Below are positions 43,887-52,531 of a DNA stretch of 55,737 nt, in pieces. A program made the position numbers and the translations under genes. Source of the DNA: an uncultured Acetatifactor sp. (GTDB lineage Bacteria > Bacillota > Clostridia > Lachnospirales > Lachnospiraceae); the NCBI GenBank assembly GCA_910588225.1, contig CAJUQT010000025.1:1-55737 (forward strand), given 5' to 3'. The notes beneath the pieces were generated by a model, which ran no database searches, was not told the DNA's origin, and saw only the letters and a program-made list of their open reading frames with translations. Position 1 is the first letter of the stretch; each line of letters starts with the position of its first letter.

Positions 43887-44873
43887 ATGGGAATCAGGAT
43901 TGGTATTTTAGGTTACGGGAATCTGGGACGGGGAGTGGAATGTGCCATACGACAGAATCCGGATATGGAACTGAAGGCAGTATTTACAAGGAGAGACCCG
44001 GAAAGTGTGAATATTTTGACAGAGAGTGCAAAGGTCTGTCATGTGAATGAAGCCAGAGAATGGGCGGAAGAGCTGGATGTGATGATTCTCTGCGGCGGCA
44101 GCGCTACGGACCTTCCGATGCAGACACCGGAATATGCAGGGCTTTTCAATGTGGTGGACAGCTTTGACACCCACGCCAGGATTCCGGAGCATTTTGCGAA
44201 TGTGGATGCGGCGGCGAGAAAAGGCGGGAAGGTGGCAGTCATCTCCGTGGGCTGGGACCCGGGACTATTCTCTCTGAACCGCATGTATGCAAATGCCATT
44301 CTCCCCGAAGGAAAGGATTATACCTTCTGGGGCCGGGGGGTGAGTCAGGGCCATTCCGACGCTATTCGAAGGATTGCGGGCGTGAAGGATGCAAAACAGT
44401 ATACCATTCCGGTGGAGGATGCTCTGAAGGCGGTGCGCGCCGGTGAGAATCCCGACCTGACCACCAGGCAGAAGCACACCAGGGAATGCTTTGTTGTGGC
44501 GGAGGAAGGGGCGGATAAAGCGGCAATCGAGAAAGAAATCAAAACGATGCCCAATTATTTCGCGGATTATGACACCACGGTACATTTCATTACAGCAGAA
44601 GAACTGAGACGGGACCACAGTGGGATTCCTCATGGAGGACTGGTGCTGCGCAGCGGCGTTACCGGCTGGGAGAAGGAGAATAAACATCTCATTGAATACA
44701 ATCTGAAGCTGGATTCCAACCCGGAGTTCACGGCCAGTGTGATTGTGGCCTATGCCAGAGCGGCGTATCGCCTTTCCACGGAGGGGGCAAAGGGCTGCAG
44801 GACAGTCTTTGACATTGCGCCGGCTTATCTGAGCGCGAAGAGCGGGGAAGAGCTGCGGGCTTCCATGCTGTAA
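43887..44873 (+). CDS. ddh: meso-Diaminopimelate dehydrogenase
   Basis: This 328-residue NADPH-dependent enzyme converts tetrahydrodipicolinate to meso-diaminopimelate in one step, for lysine and peptidoglycan. It shows RIGILGYGNLGRGVECAI, the cofactor site, then FTRRDPESV, LCGGSATDLP, VVDSFDTHARIPEH, SVGWDPGLFSLNR, GRGVSQGHSDA and NLKLDSNPEFTASV, all typical of Ddh. The length is standard. GGAAGGAGAG precedes the ATG. It is 113 bases from thrS and may share its transcript. Confidence 0.96.
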   Translation: MGIRIGILGYGNLGRGVECAIRQNPDMELKAVFTRRDPESVNILTESAKVCHVNEAREWAEELDVMILCGGSATDLPMQTPEYAGLFNVVDSFDTHARIPEHFANVDAAARKGGKVAVISVGWDPGLFSLNRMYANAILPEGKDYTFWGRGVSQGHSDAIRRIAGVKDAKQYTIPVEDALKAVRAGENPDLTTRQKHTRECFVVAEEGADKAAIEKEIKTMPNYFADYDTTVHFITAEELRRDHSGIPHGGLVLRSGVTGWEKENKHLIEYNLKLDSNPEFTASVIVAYARAAYRLSTEGAKGCRTVFDIAPAYLSAKSGEELRASML

Positions 44874-45125
44874 AGTGAGAAATGTGTAACAATTCGGACA
44901 GGAGGCTGAATTGCTGCGGAAATATTCTGAAACGAAACAGATAGAAGACAAAACATATGAAAACAGTTATACTGCTCTGCTGTGGAAGTGAAAAGAATGG
45001 GTGCGCGCTTTGATGTATGGGGTGCATGGAGGGACCCGGGCGGAAATTGCGCAACACAGCGGTCCCCGGAGAAACGGATTCCGGAAGAAGGGAAGGGCAG
45101 CAACAAAAAGCGGAGGAATCAGATT

Positions 45126-45962
45126 ATGCAATTAGGAATCAGACTACACGATACCACGAAACGTCCTTTTGAGGAACGGATTGCCGAAGTACATCAGCTG
45201 GGATTTGCCTGCGGGCATATGGCGCTGTCGAAAGTGATTGACGAATTTCCCACCACGGATGAAGCGCTGACGCCGGGACTTGCCATGTATATCAGAAATG
45301 TATTTGCCCGGAATCAGGTGGACATCGCCGTGCTGGGCTGCTATCTGAATCTGGCCAATCCCGACAAAGAGCAGCTTGCGGAAACGGTCCATCGGTACAT
45401 GGCACATATCCGCTTTGCCTCCTGGCTGGGGTGCGGCGTGGTGGGCACAGAAACAGGAGCGCCCAATGAGACATATTCGTTTACGCCGGAATGCCATACG
45501 GAGGAAGCTCTGAAGCTTTTTGTGGACAATCTGCACCCCATTGTGGAATATGCGGAAAAAATGGGAGTGGTGGTGGCTATCGAGCCGGTGTACCGCCACA
45601 TTGTAAGCAATCCGAAGCGTGCCAGAAAGGTGCTGGATGAAATCCATTCTCCCAATCTGCAGATTATTTTTGACCCGGTGAACCTGCTGGATATGGAGAA
45701 TTACGCGGAACGGAAGTCGGTGATAGAAGAGGCCATCGAACTGCTGGGGCCTGATGTGGCAATGGTGCATCTGAAGGACTGTGCAGTTCGGGACGGGAAG
45801 CTGGTTTCCATGGGCTGCGGATTGGGCGAGATGGATTATACTGCCGTGCTGAAGTTTATGAAGGAGAGAAAGCCTTTCATTCATGCTACTCTGGAGGATA
45901 CGAAACCGGAGAACAACCAGAGGGTGAAGCATTTTATCATGCGGAAGTATGCGGAAGTGTAA
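45126..45962 (+). CDS. TIM-barrel sugar phosphate isomerase/epimerase-like protein
   Basis: This 278-residue protein of the AP-endonuclease-2/xylose-isomerase-like fold carries metal-binding acidic and histidine residues in VVAIEPVYRHI, LQIIFDPVNLL, AMVHLKDC and HATLEDTKPENNQ. Members isomerise or epimerise keto-sugars. The substrate is unknown. The ORF is open from 44982, but GGAGGAATCAG supports the ATG at 45126 and the conserved part begins there. It lies between ddh and the YjgR-like ATPase without tight coupling. Confidence 0.82.
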   Translation: MQLGIRLHDTTKRPFEERIAEVHQLGFACGHMALSKVIDEFPTTDEALTPGLAMYIRNVFARNQVDIAVLGCYLNLANPDKEQLAETVHRYMAHIRFASWLGCGVVGTETGAPNETYSFTPECHTEEALKLFVDNLHPIVEYAEKMGVVVAIEPVYRHIVSNPKRARKVLDEIHSPNLQIIFDPVNLLDMENYAERKSVIEEAIELLGPDVAMVHLKDCAVRDGKLVSMGCGLGEMDYTAVLKFMKERKPFIHATLEDTKPENNQRVKHFIMRKYAEV

Positions 45963-46039
45963 GGAATGTCACCGGGAAGCTGAAGTCTGGCCGCGGTATC
46001 ACAGGAGAAGCAGGCTGCGGCAGCAGGAGGGAGATGAGT

Positions 46040-47602
46040 ATGGACGGTAAAGTGTACATGGGACTTGCGGGCGACGGCCGGAGAGTGAACATGCAGCTGA
46101 AAATGAGCAGCCGCCACGGATTGATTGCCGGCGCCAGCGGTACGGGGAAGACAATTACCATGAAGGTGATGGCGGAAGCTTTTTCCGATGCAGGCGTGCC
46201 GGTGTTCCTCTGTGATGTAAAGGGGGATGTGTCGGGGATTGCCATGCCGGGCGTCTCTTCAGCGTCCATGGAGGAGCGCATTGACCGGTTCGGAATCAGG
46301 GACAGCTTTCAGTATGGGGCCTGTCCGGTGTGCTTCTGGGACATTTATCAGGAGAAGGGGCATCCCCTGCGGGTGACGGTTTCCGACATGGGACCTGAGC
46401 TGCTGGCCAGAATCCTGGGGCTGACGCCTGCCCAGGAAGGAGTGCTGAATATTGTCTTCCGGATTTCAGACGACAAGGGGCTGATGCTGATTGATTTGAA
46501 GGATCTGAGAGCGGTGCTGGGATATGTGTCGGAGCACCGGGGGGATTTTACGGCAACTTACGGGAATATATCTTCTCAGTCTGTGGGCGGCATCCTCAGG
46601 GCGCTGCTGCCTTTGGAGAACCAGGGAGGTGACCTGTTCTTCGGGGAGCCGGCGCTGGATATCTTCGACTGGATACGAACCGATTCTCAGGGAAGGGGAA
46701 TTGTGAATCTTCTTCACAGTGTAAAGCTTGTGCAGAATCCGATACTGTATGCGAGCTTTCTGCTGTGGCTGATGGCGGAGCTTTTCGAACAGCTCCCGGA
46801 AGTGGGAGATATGGAGAAACCGAAGTTGATATTTTTCTTCGATGAGGCACACCTGCTTTTTTCTGATGCGCCGAAAGCCCTGGTGCAGAAAATTGAGCAG
46901 ATGGTGAAGCTGATACGTTCCAAAGGGGTGGGAATCTACTTTGTCACCCAGAGTCCGGGAGATATTCCGGATGTTGTGCTGGCACAGCTGGGCAACCGGG
47001 TACAGCACGCGCTCAGGGCATACACCCCTTCGGAGCAGAAGGCAGTACGTGCGGCGGCACAGTCCTTCCGGGAGAATCCGGCGTTTCAGGCGGCGGATGT
47101 GATCATGGAGCTGGGCGTGGGACAGGCACTGGTCTCCTTTCTGGATGAGAAAGGCGTGCCTGAGATTGTGCAGCGGACGGACGTCATCTGTCCCCGGAGC
47201 TTTATGGGACCTGCGGAAGAGACTGTGAGGAGTGCTTCCATGGCCGGGGATTCCATGGGGAAGTATGACAGCTATGTGGATAATGAATCCGCTTATGAGG
47301 TACTGCAGGAACAGGATAAGGCTGCGGAAGAGCGGACCAGGCTGGAAGCGGAGCGCGCCTGGCTGGAGAAGGAGAAAGCCGAGTTCAAGAAGCAGAAGGC
47401 CAAAGAGGAAGAAGCCGCCAGGAAGAGGCGGGAAAAAGAGGAAGAGGCGGCGCTGAAACGGAAGCAGAAGGAATGGGAAGCAGAGCAGAAGAAAAAGGAG
47501 CGGGCAGCGGACCGCCGCAGAGCGCAGATCGAACGCACCCTGATTAACACAGGTGCCCAGGTGCTGAAGCGCGGACTGCTGAATACTTTGTTTAAAAAAT
47601 GA
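46040..47602 (+). CDS. HerA/FtsK-superfamily ATPase, YjgR-like (DUF853)
   Basis: This 520-residue ATPase has Walker A GASGTGKT (31-38), VFLCDVKGDVSGIA after it, and Walker B LIFFFDEAHLLF with the sensor region YFVTQSPGDIPDVVLAQLGN, as in YjgR. The last 110 residues form a charged, Glu/Lys/Arg-rich coiled coil. The family is widespread and has no settled function; a role as DNA or RNA translocase is inferred from the HerA relatives. GGAGGGAG gives proper spacing to the ATG at 46040 and tight spacing to that at 46034; the choice makes two residues' difference. Confidence 0.88.
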   Translation: MDGKVYMGLAGDGRRVNMQLKMSSRHGLIAGASGTGKTITMKVMAEAFSDAGVPVFLCDVKGDVSGIAMPGVSSASMEERIDRFGIRDSFQYGACPVCFWDIYQEKGHPLRVTVSDMGPELLARILGLTPAQEGVLNIVFRISDDKGLMLIDLKDLRAVLGYVSEHRGDFTATYGNISSQSVGGILRALLPLENQGGDLFFGEPALDIFDWIRTDSQGRGIVNLLHSVKLVQNPILYASFLLWLMAELFEQLPEVGDMEKPKLIFFFDEAHLLFSDAPKALVQKIEQMVKLIRSKGVGIYFVTQSPGDIPDVVLAQLGNRVQHALRAYTPSEQKAVRAAAQSFRENPAFQAADVIMELGVGQALVSFLDEKGVPEIVQRTDVICPRSFMGPAEETVRSASMAGDSMGKYDSYVDNESAYEVLQEQDKAAEERTRLEAERAWLEKEKAEFKKQKAKEEEAARKRREKEEEAALKRKQKEWEAEQKKKERAADRRRAQIERTLINTGAQVLKRGLLNTLFKK

Positions 47603-47617
47603 CAGGAGCATAACGCG

Positions 47618-49090
47618 ATGTATAATATGACACCTTATCTGGAGAAAATTGAGGAAGTAATTGCCCGGGGACCCTACAGGGATACCTGGGAGTCTCTGAG
47701 CCGGTATCAGGTGCCGGAATGGTACAGAAAAGCGAAGTTCGGTATCTTTATTCACTGGGGAATCTACAGTGTGCCGGCCTTCGGAAGCGAGTGGTATTCC
47801 CGGAATATGTATGTGAAGGATTCAAAGGAATACAGGCATCATATTGAGACTTACGGAAAGCATACAGAGTTCGGCTATAAAGATTTCATTCCCATGTTCA
47901 CGGCGGATAAGTTTGATCCGGAAGCCTGGGCGGAGCTTTTTGCACAGGCCGGTGCAAAATATGTGGTGCCGGTGGCGGAGCATCATGATGGATTTCAAAT
48001 GTATAAAAGCGAGATTTCCCATTGGAACGCCTTTGAGATGGGACCGAAGCGTGACGTTCTGGGCGAATTGAAGGAAAGCTGCGGGAAAAAGGGAATGCAG
48101 GCAGGCGCTTCCAGCCACAGAGTGGAGCACTGGTTCTTTATGGGACACGGCAGGGAATATGACAGTGATATTAAGGAGCCAATGGAGAGAGGAGACTTCT
48201 ATTGGCCGGCCATGCCGGAGCCCAATCATCAGGATTTGTTCAGTGAGCCGGTTCCCACGGAGGAATTTCTGCAGGACTGGCTGGTGCGCTGCTGTGAGCT
48301 GGTGGACCGGTATCAGCCGAAGATTGTATATTTTGACTGGTGGATACAGCACAGTGCGGTGAGGCCCTGGCTGAGAAAATTCGCGGCATATTATTACAAC
48401 AGAGCCGAGGAATGGGGAAGTGATGCGGTTATCAACTACAAGCATGATGCCTTTGTCTTCGGCAGCGCCGTGCCGGACGTGGAGAGAGGCCAGTTCGCGG
48501 ATGTGAAGCCCTATTTCTGGCAGACGGACACTGCCATAGCCTTGAATTCCTGGGGATATACGGAACATAATGATTTCCGCCCGGCTCAGGATATCATTCA
48601 GGACCTGGTGGACATTGTCAGCAAGAACGGCTGCCTTCTGCTGAATGTGGGCCCGAAACCGGACGGCACCATATCGGAGGAGGACAAAGCGGTGCTTCTG
48701 AAAATCGGTGAGTGGCTGAAGGTGAACGGCGAGGCAATTTATGATAGTTCTATCTGGAGAAAATACGGGGAGGGTCCCACGCAGATTGTGGAGGGACAGT
48801 TCTCCGACGGAATCAGGAAGAACTTTACCTCCGGAGACTTCCGCTTTACCACGGCGGGGGGTTATCTCTATGCCATCGCGCTGAAATGCAGCGATTCCGG
48901 AGAGTACCTCATCCGGTCGCTGGGAGAGCAGGATGCATCCAGAGTGGCGAATTTCCACGGAATCATTTCCGATATCAGGGTGCTGGGAAGTGATGAGAAG
49001 CCGGAGTGGAATCGGGATGAAGAAGGTCTGCACATCAGGAGCAGTTTCAGAAGCGACTGTCCGGTGACCTTTAAGATTAAGGTGAACTGA
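47618..49090 (+). CDS. GH29 alpha-L-fucosidase
   Basis: This 490-residue enzyme releases fucose from fucosylated glycans. KFGIFIHWGIYSVPAFGSEW, YVVPVAEHHDGFQMY and VYFDWWIQ (nucleophile D240) are the family's active-site motifs. NGCLLLNVGPKPDGTI ends the catalytic domain, followed by a small beta domain. There is no signal peptide, so it acts on imported oligosaccharides. AGGAG precedes the ATG, 15 bases from the upstream stop. Fucose-processing genes are not adjacent. A terminator follows at 49157. Confidence 0.96.
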   Translation: MYNMTPYLEKIEEVIARGPYRDTWESLSRYQVPEWYRKAKFGIFIHWGIYSVPAFGSEWYSRNMYVKDSKEYRHHIETYGKHTEFGYKDFIPMFTADKFDPEAWAELFAQAGAKYVVPVAEHHDGFQMYKSEISHWNAFEMGPKRDVLGELKESCGKKGMQAGASSHRVEHWFFMGHGREYDSDIKEPMERGDFYWPAMPEPNHQDLFSEPVPTEEFLQDWLVRCCELVDRYQPKIVYFDWWIQHSAVRPWLRKFAAYYYNRAEEWGSDAVINYKHDAFVFGSAVPDVERGQFADVKPYFWQTDTAIALNSWGYTEHNDFRPAQDIIQDLVDIVSKNGCLLLNVGPKPDGTISEEDKAVLLKIGEWLKVNGEAIYDSSIWRKYGEGPTQIVEGQFSDGIRKNFTSGDFRFTTAGGYLYAIALKCSDSGEYLIRSLGEQDASRVANFHGIISDIRVLGSDEKPEWNRDEEGLHIRSSFRSDCPVTFKIKVN

Positions 49091-49156
49091 CTTAAATTTC
49101 CTCTGCCCGCTTTTCCGGCAGGGAAGGATAGACGGATATTCGAATGGCAGGACGGT

Positions 49157-49190
49157 ATAAAAGCAAAAAAGGCATGCTTTTGCTTTTTAT
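49157..49190. terminator. Bidirectional AT-rich terminator
   Basis: ATAAAAGCAAAA (49157-49168) pairs with TTTTGCTTTTTAT (49178-49190). It separates the fucosidase from the convergent minus-strand gene. Confidence 0.8.
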
Positions 49191-49199
49191 ACTTCTGTT

Positions 49200-49619
49200 T
49201 TACAGATGCCGCAGCTGGCTCAGGAGATAGTTTACCCTCTGGATTGCGTTATCCACCTGGTTTTTTGCCTCATTTATTTTGGATTGTACCAGCCAGTCGG
49301 CTACTATGCCGTCAAAAAAATAATCTGCAAAGGTGAGAAAATCTCCTGTCTCCAGATGAAATTCAGGAATCGTATCCACATCCATCAGCTCTCTCTGGAA
49401 TCGCTTCAGGGAGATGCGGGCCTTCTGTACCAGCGCGTCGGCGTCTTTCATTTTGGAACGTTTGATATAAGTGGTAAGCATTCCGCCTCCCAGCATATCC
49501 ACAATGCCCCAGTTGCCCGCGCTGCTTAAGCAGCTTTTGGCATCGGTCAGGCATCTCAATGCTTCCTGACCGGCCTGTATTGCCTCGGTGATTTCTCTGC
49601 GGTAATCGGGATTATTCAT
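49200..49619 (-). CDS. Small helical protein of unknown function
   Basis: This 139-residue, mostly helical protein begins MNNPDYRREITEAIQAGQEA. It contains NWGIVDMLGGGMLTTYIKRS, then HLETGDFLTFADYFFDG and VADWLVQSKINEA. I have seen similar proteins in other Firmicutes but know no function. The middle glycine-rich segment is amphipathic and might contact a membrane. GGGGGG precedes the ATG at 49619; the longer frame to 49679 lacks a site. The gene has its own promoter at 49697. Confidence 0.7.
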   Translation of the reverse strand: MNNPDYRREITEAIQAGQEALRCLTDAKSCLSSAGNWGIVDMLGGGMLTTYIKRSKMKDADALVQKARISLKRFQRELMDVDTIPEFHLETGDFLTFADYFFDGIVADWLVQSKINEAKNQVDNAIQRVNYLLSQLRHL

Positions 49620-49696
49620 GATTTGTCCCCCCTTTTCATTTGGCCTCTTTCCGTGGCCTGCTCTGCTTTTTGCAAGCAATTTTCATTTTTGTGTAT

Positions 49697-49725
49697 ATTA
49701 TAATGTCTTCTCCGGGAACTATCAA
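49697..49725 (-). promoter_or_regulatory. Promoter of the small helical protein gene
   Basis: On the minus strand TTGATA (plus 49720-49725) and TATAAT (plus 49697-49702) are spaced by 17 bases. Confidence 0.75.
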
Positions 49726-49850
49726 TGTGGAATTATGCACTTTACAGAGCGCTAATCTGCAAAATCGGATATAACGGTGCAGGAAAAGGTTCCGGCTAAA
49801 CTTTTTTTAAAAAAAGCCGAAATAGAATGCATAAGGACAGGTGTATTGCT

Positions 49851-49886
49851 AAGGACAGCAGCCAGGCGGTATACTGTCCTTTTTTG
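49851..49886 (+). terminator. Intrinsic terminator in the gap before the LytTR gene
   Basis: AAGGACAG (49851-49858) pairs with CTGTCCTT (49874-49881), followed by T residues. No gene precedes it on this strand since 49190, so it ends either read-through or an unseen short transcript. The rest of 49726-50065 holds nothing else I can name. Confidence 0.7.
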
Positions 49887-50065
49887 CTTGGGTTACGGGA
49901 TCTTTGAGATGTCTTTGTGATGGAACAGTCCCAGGATTACCGTTCGTGACACCTGGAAGTGGTTTTCATTACATTTTACAAAGATGAGAAAACGGACCTG
50001 TCGAAATAGAAAGAGACGAATCGCAGAGGATAGCGTGCGGTTTTGTCGGACATAAGAGGTGGGGC

Positions 50066-50776
50066 ATGAAGGTTGCTATATGTGATGAAGATAAGGAGAG
50101 CAGTGTTCTGCTATATGGTCTGGTGAAGAGGCAGGAGCCGGACAGCGAGGTATTTCGCTTTTACTCGGTAAGACAATTTCTGGAGTCGGGACAGCACTAT
50201 GATATTATGCTGCTGGATATCGGTATGGAGGACATGCGGGGGATAGAAGCGGCAAGAGCATTGCGCATTAACGGAGCGGATACGGTTTTGATTTTCGTGA
50301 CCGCACGGAAAGAATATGCCGTGGAAGCTTTTGAAGTGTCTGCTTTTTACTATCTGCTGAAACCTGTGTCAGAGGAAAAATTCTGTGATGTATTTGAAGG
50401 CGCCTGCAGGGAAGCGCGCAGACTGGAAGCGTTGAAAGGAGGACAGCTTTTCTTCCGCACGAAGACCAGGAACTATACCATGCAGAAAAAGGATATACTA
50501 TATGTGGAAAGCGCAAAGAGAAAGGTGGAAATCCATACGCTGCGGGAGAACATCATTGTCTATGCCACTATGAGACATATGGAAGAACAGCTGGGCGGGG
50601 ATTTTTTCAGATGCCACAGGGGATACCTGGTGAATATGGCGCATGTAGCCGGATATGGAGCCGGTGTCATTGAGCTGAAAAACGGGGAGAAAATTTATCT
50701 GGCCAGAGACAAGTATTCCGAATTTGTCAGAGTATATACCGGCTATCTGAAACATGAGGGGATTACGCTTTTGTAG
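50066..50776 (+). CDS. LytTR family response regulator (AgrA/LytR type)
   Basis: This 236-residue regulator has a receiver domain with AICDEDKE (D7, D9), phosphoacceptor D51 in IMLLDIGMED, and Lys in YLLKPVSEEKF. The LytTR DNA-binding domain (about 130-236) has DILYVESAKRKVEIHT and FFRCHRGYLVNMAHV. No cognate kinase gene is adjacent, so the input is unknown. AGAGGTGGGG precedes the ATG. Two unknown genes follow on the same strand and are its likely targets or partners. Confidence 0.93.
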   Translation: MKVAICDEDKESSVLLYGLVKRQEPDSEVFRFYSVRQFLESGQHYDIMLLDIGMEDMRGIEAARALRINGADTVLIFVTARKEYAVEAFEVSAFYYLLKPVSEEKFCDVFEGACREARRLEALKGGQLFFRTKTRNYTMQKKDILYVESAKRKVEIHTLRENIIVYATMRHMEEQLGGDFFRCHRGYLVNMAHVAGYGAGVIELKNGEKIYLARDKYSEFVRVYTGYLKHEGITLL

Positions 50777-50904
50777 AGAGAAGATCGGCAGATTTAATAA
50801 TTTCTGTCATCTTATGGTGTGAAACAAATGATATTACATTATAATAAAAATGAAACAGGAATGGAGGGAAACCGGGGCAAAAACTGTCCGGCAGGAGAAA
50901 AGAA

Positions 50905-51555
50905 ATGAGAATCAGAGCAGGAATGAGAAGAATGACCACGAACATGCTGAGCAGCAGTAGAAGAAGGGCAGGGCTGTCTGCCAGAAAAAGTCCGTTTTTG
51001 AGTACGCTGCAGAATAAGAAAGGGCTTTCCGGGCTTGCACTGCTGAATGCGAACAGTGTGCAGAGTGCAAGGCTTGCCAGAAGCAGCTATGACAATCTGC
51101 AGAGAAGTTCCAAATCCCTGGCGGAGGAACTGAGTCTGCTGGGTGAAAAGGTGGATCTTGGAGGGAAGGACATTACTGCCACCGCGTCAAATATGGTGGG
51201 GGATTATAATGATACTATGAAATATCTGAAGCAGATATCGGGGGTATTGAATGATTATTATCGCCAGACTCTGAAGGAGACGGTCACCGGCAGTAAGGAA
51301 GAACTGGAGGAAATCGGGATTACGGTGGGGACGGACGGCTCTCTGTCTCTGAATAAGGGAAAGCTTGCGGAAGCGGATGAGGAAAAGGTGAAGAAATTGT
51401 TGGGGGCCTCCAGCGATTTTGTCAAGAGAATCAATGCCGTGGCCTCCAGGGTTTCCGACAATGCCAAAGCGAATATGGAAAGCGCCTCCAGCCGGTATAA
51501 TGCGTCAGGGGGATTATCCAATTCCTATTTCAGCCGATATAATTTCAGGGGATAA
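50905..51555 (+). CDS. Unknown protein with a FliD-like tail
   Basis: This 216-residue protein has a very basic N-terminus (MRIRAGMRRM, then SSRRR), no signal peptide or membrane helix, and a helical coiled-coil middle. The stretch LEEIGITVGTDGSLSLNKGKL resembles the C-terminal segment of flagellar cap proteins (GI..D.DG.L.L....L), followed by a long helix and a Ser/Asn/Tyr-rich end. No flagellar gene is present. TATAAT at 50840-50845 without a good -35 box precedes it. AGGAG supports the ATG. It starts with the same MRI..xM pattern as the next gene. Confidence 0.6.
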   Translation: MRIRAGMRRMTTNMLSSSRRRAGLSARKSPFLSTLQNKKGLSGLALLNANSVQSARLARSSYDNLQRSSKSLAEELSLLGEKVDLGGKDITATASNMVGDYNDTMKYLKQISGVLNDYYRQTLKETVTGSKEELEEIGITVGTDGSLSLNKGKLAEADEEKVKKLLGASSDFVKRINAVASRVSDNAKANMESASSRYNASGGLSNSYFSRYNFRG

Positions 51556-51600
51556 AGAACTGTAAAAAATATTTTTAACAATTCCTAAGGAGAAGATAGA

Positions 51601-52236
51601 ATGAGAATCGGCACAAATATGGCAACAGTGAGAACTGCAGAAGACAGGGCGACAGCTGCCGCATTGGGCAGACGTTTTGCGGAAACGGCACCTTCTAAGG
51701 ACATAACCTTTGGCAGCAGCCTGTGGACAATGGGAGATGGCAGGCCGGAGGAAGAGGACGGGGCGGAAAGCGGAGAAGAGGGAGCGGCCGTTGACACATC
51801 AGATGCGCAGAAGATATATCAGGCAGTTGCCGCCGGGAAACCGAATCCTTTCGGGGTGGTTAGGGAAGGCGCGAAAGTTCCCTATGGACATCTGGCGAAG
51901 GATGGCGTCATTATCTATAACGGGGTATGTTTTGTATGTGACGAAGAGACAAACAGTATCTGTCTGGGAGACATGACGGACAAGAAAAAAGTATTGAACA
52001 TTCCCTTGTCCGGCGGCGGACATCTGAAGGTGAATCGGGACAGCATCGGCCTTTTGTCGAAGGCTGTGGGCATGTTCTCCCCGGAGGACCTGAACCTTAT
52101 CATGCGGGCTATTGCGGAGGATACGAAGATTCAGTCTGTACAGAAGGAGATAGAGGACGAGGAAGCCAGCATTGGAAATCACCTGGGGAATGACGCACAG
52201 GCGGAAGACAGCGGCAGGGACCGCGCCTCGGAGTAA
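51601..52236 (+). CDS. Unknown protein, likely partner of the preceding gene
   Basis: This 211-residue protein begins MRIGTNMATVRTAEDRATAA and has an acidic low-complexity stretch (Glu/Gly-rich, about 42-60). A small beta domain containing YGHLAKDGVIIYNGVCFVCD and ICLGDMTD follows, then a helical end, KVNRDSIGLLSKAVGMFSPEDL, and an acidic tail. No family is recognised. It starts 45 bases after the preceding stop with AAGGAG before the ATG and ends at a terminator. The LytTR gene and the two unknown genes thus look like one small module. Confidence 0.65.
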   Translation: MRIGTNMATVRTAEDRATAAALGRRFAETAPSKDITFGSSLWTMGDGRPEEEDGAESGEEGAAVDTSDAQKIYQAVAAGKPNPFGVVREGAKVPYGHLAKDGVIIYNGVCFVCDEETNSICLGDMTDKKKVLNIPLSGGGHLKVNRDSIGLLSKAVGMFSPEDLNLIMRAIAEDTKIQSVQKEIEDEEASIGNHLGNDAQAEDSGRDRASE

Positions 52237-52323
52237 GCATCATATGTAAAATTAAAATATGATAAATAACAGTTAAAAGGGTAAGTGACGGATAGAGAGA
52301 TTCAGAAGATAACAGGACGGAGG

Positions 52324-52355
52324 ACTGCGCGGTAGTGGATACTGCGCAGTTTTTA
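52324..52355 (+). terminator. Intrinsic terminator of the LytTR module
   Basis: ACTGCGC (52324-52330) pairs with GCGCAGT (52344-52350), followed by TTTTTAT. Confidence 0.85.
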
Positions 52356-52531
52356 TATTAGAGGGGCCCGCTGGCAGACAGATATGAATCACCATAGGGC
52401 AAAAGGGGCCGTGAGTCCCGCAAAATAGCGGTATGATTATCAATAAGCTTGCGAAGGGAAGGAACAGTGTGATAGAATGGGAACAGGTTTGAACGTCTGT
52501 AAAATGCAGAAAAGGAAAGAGAGGTAAGCGT

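Noticed and set aside
46466..47755. 429-codon minus-strand ORF opposite the YjgR-like gene
   Set aside because: It is a shadow created by the coiled-coil codon bias of the real gene.
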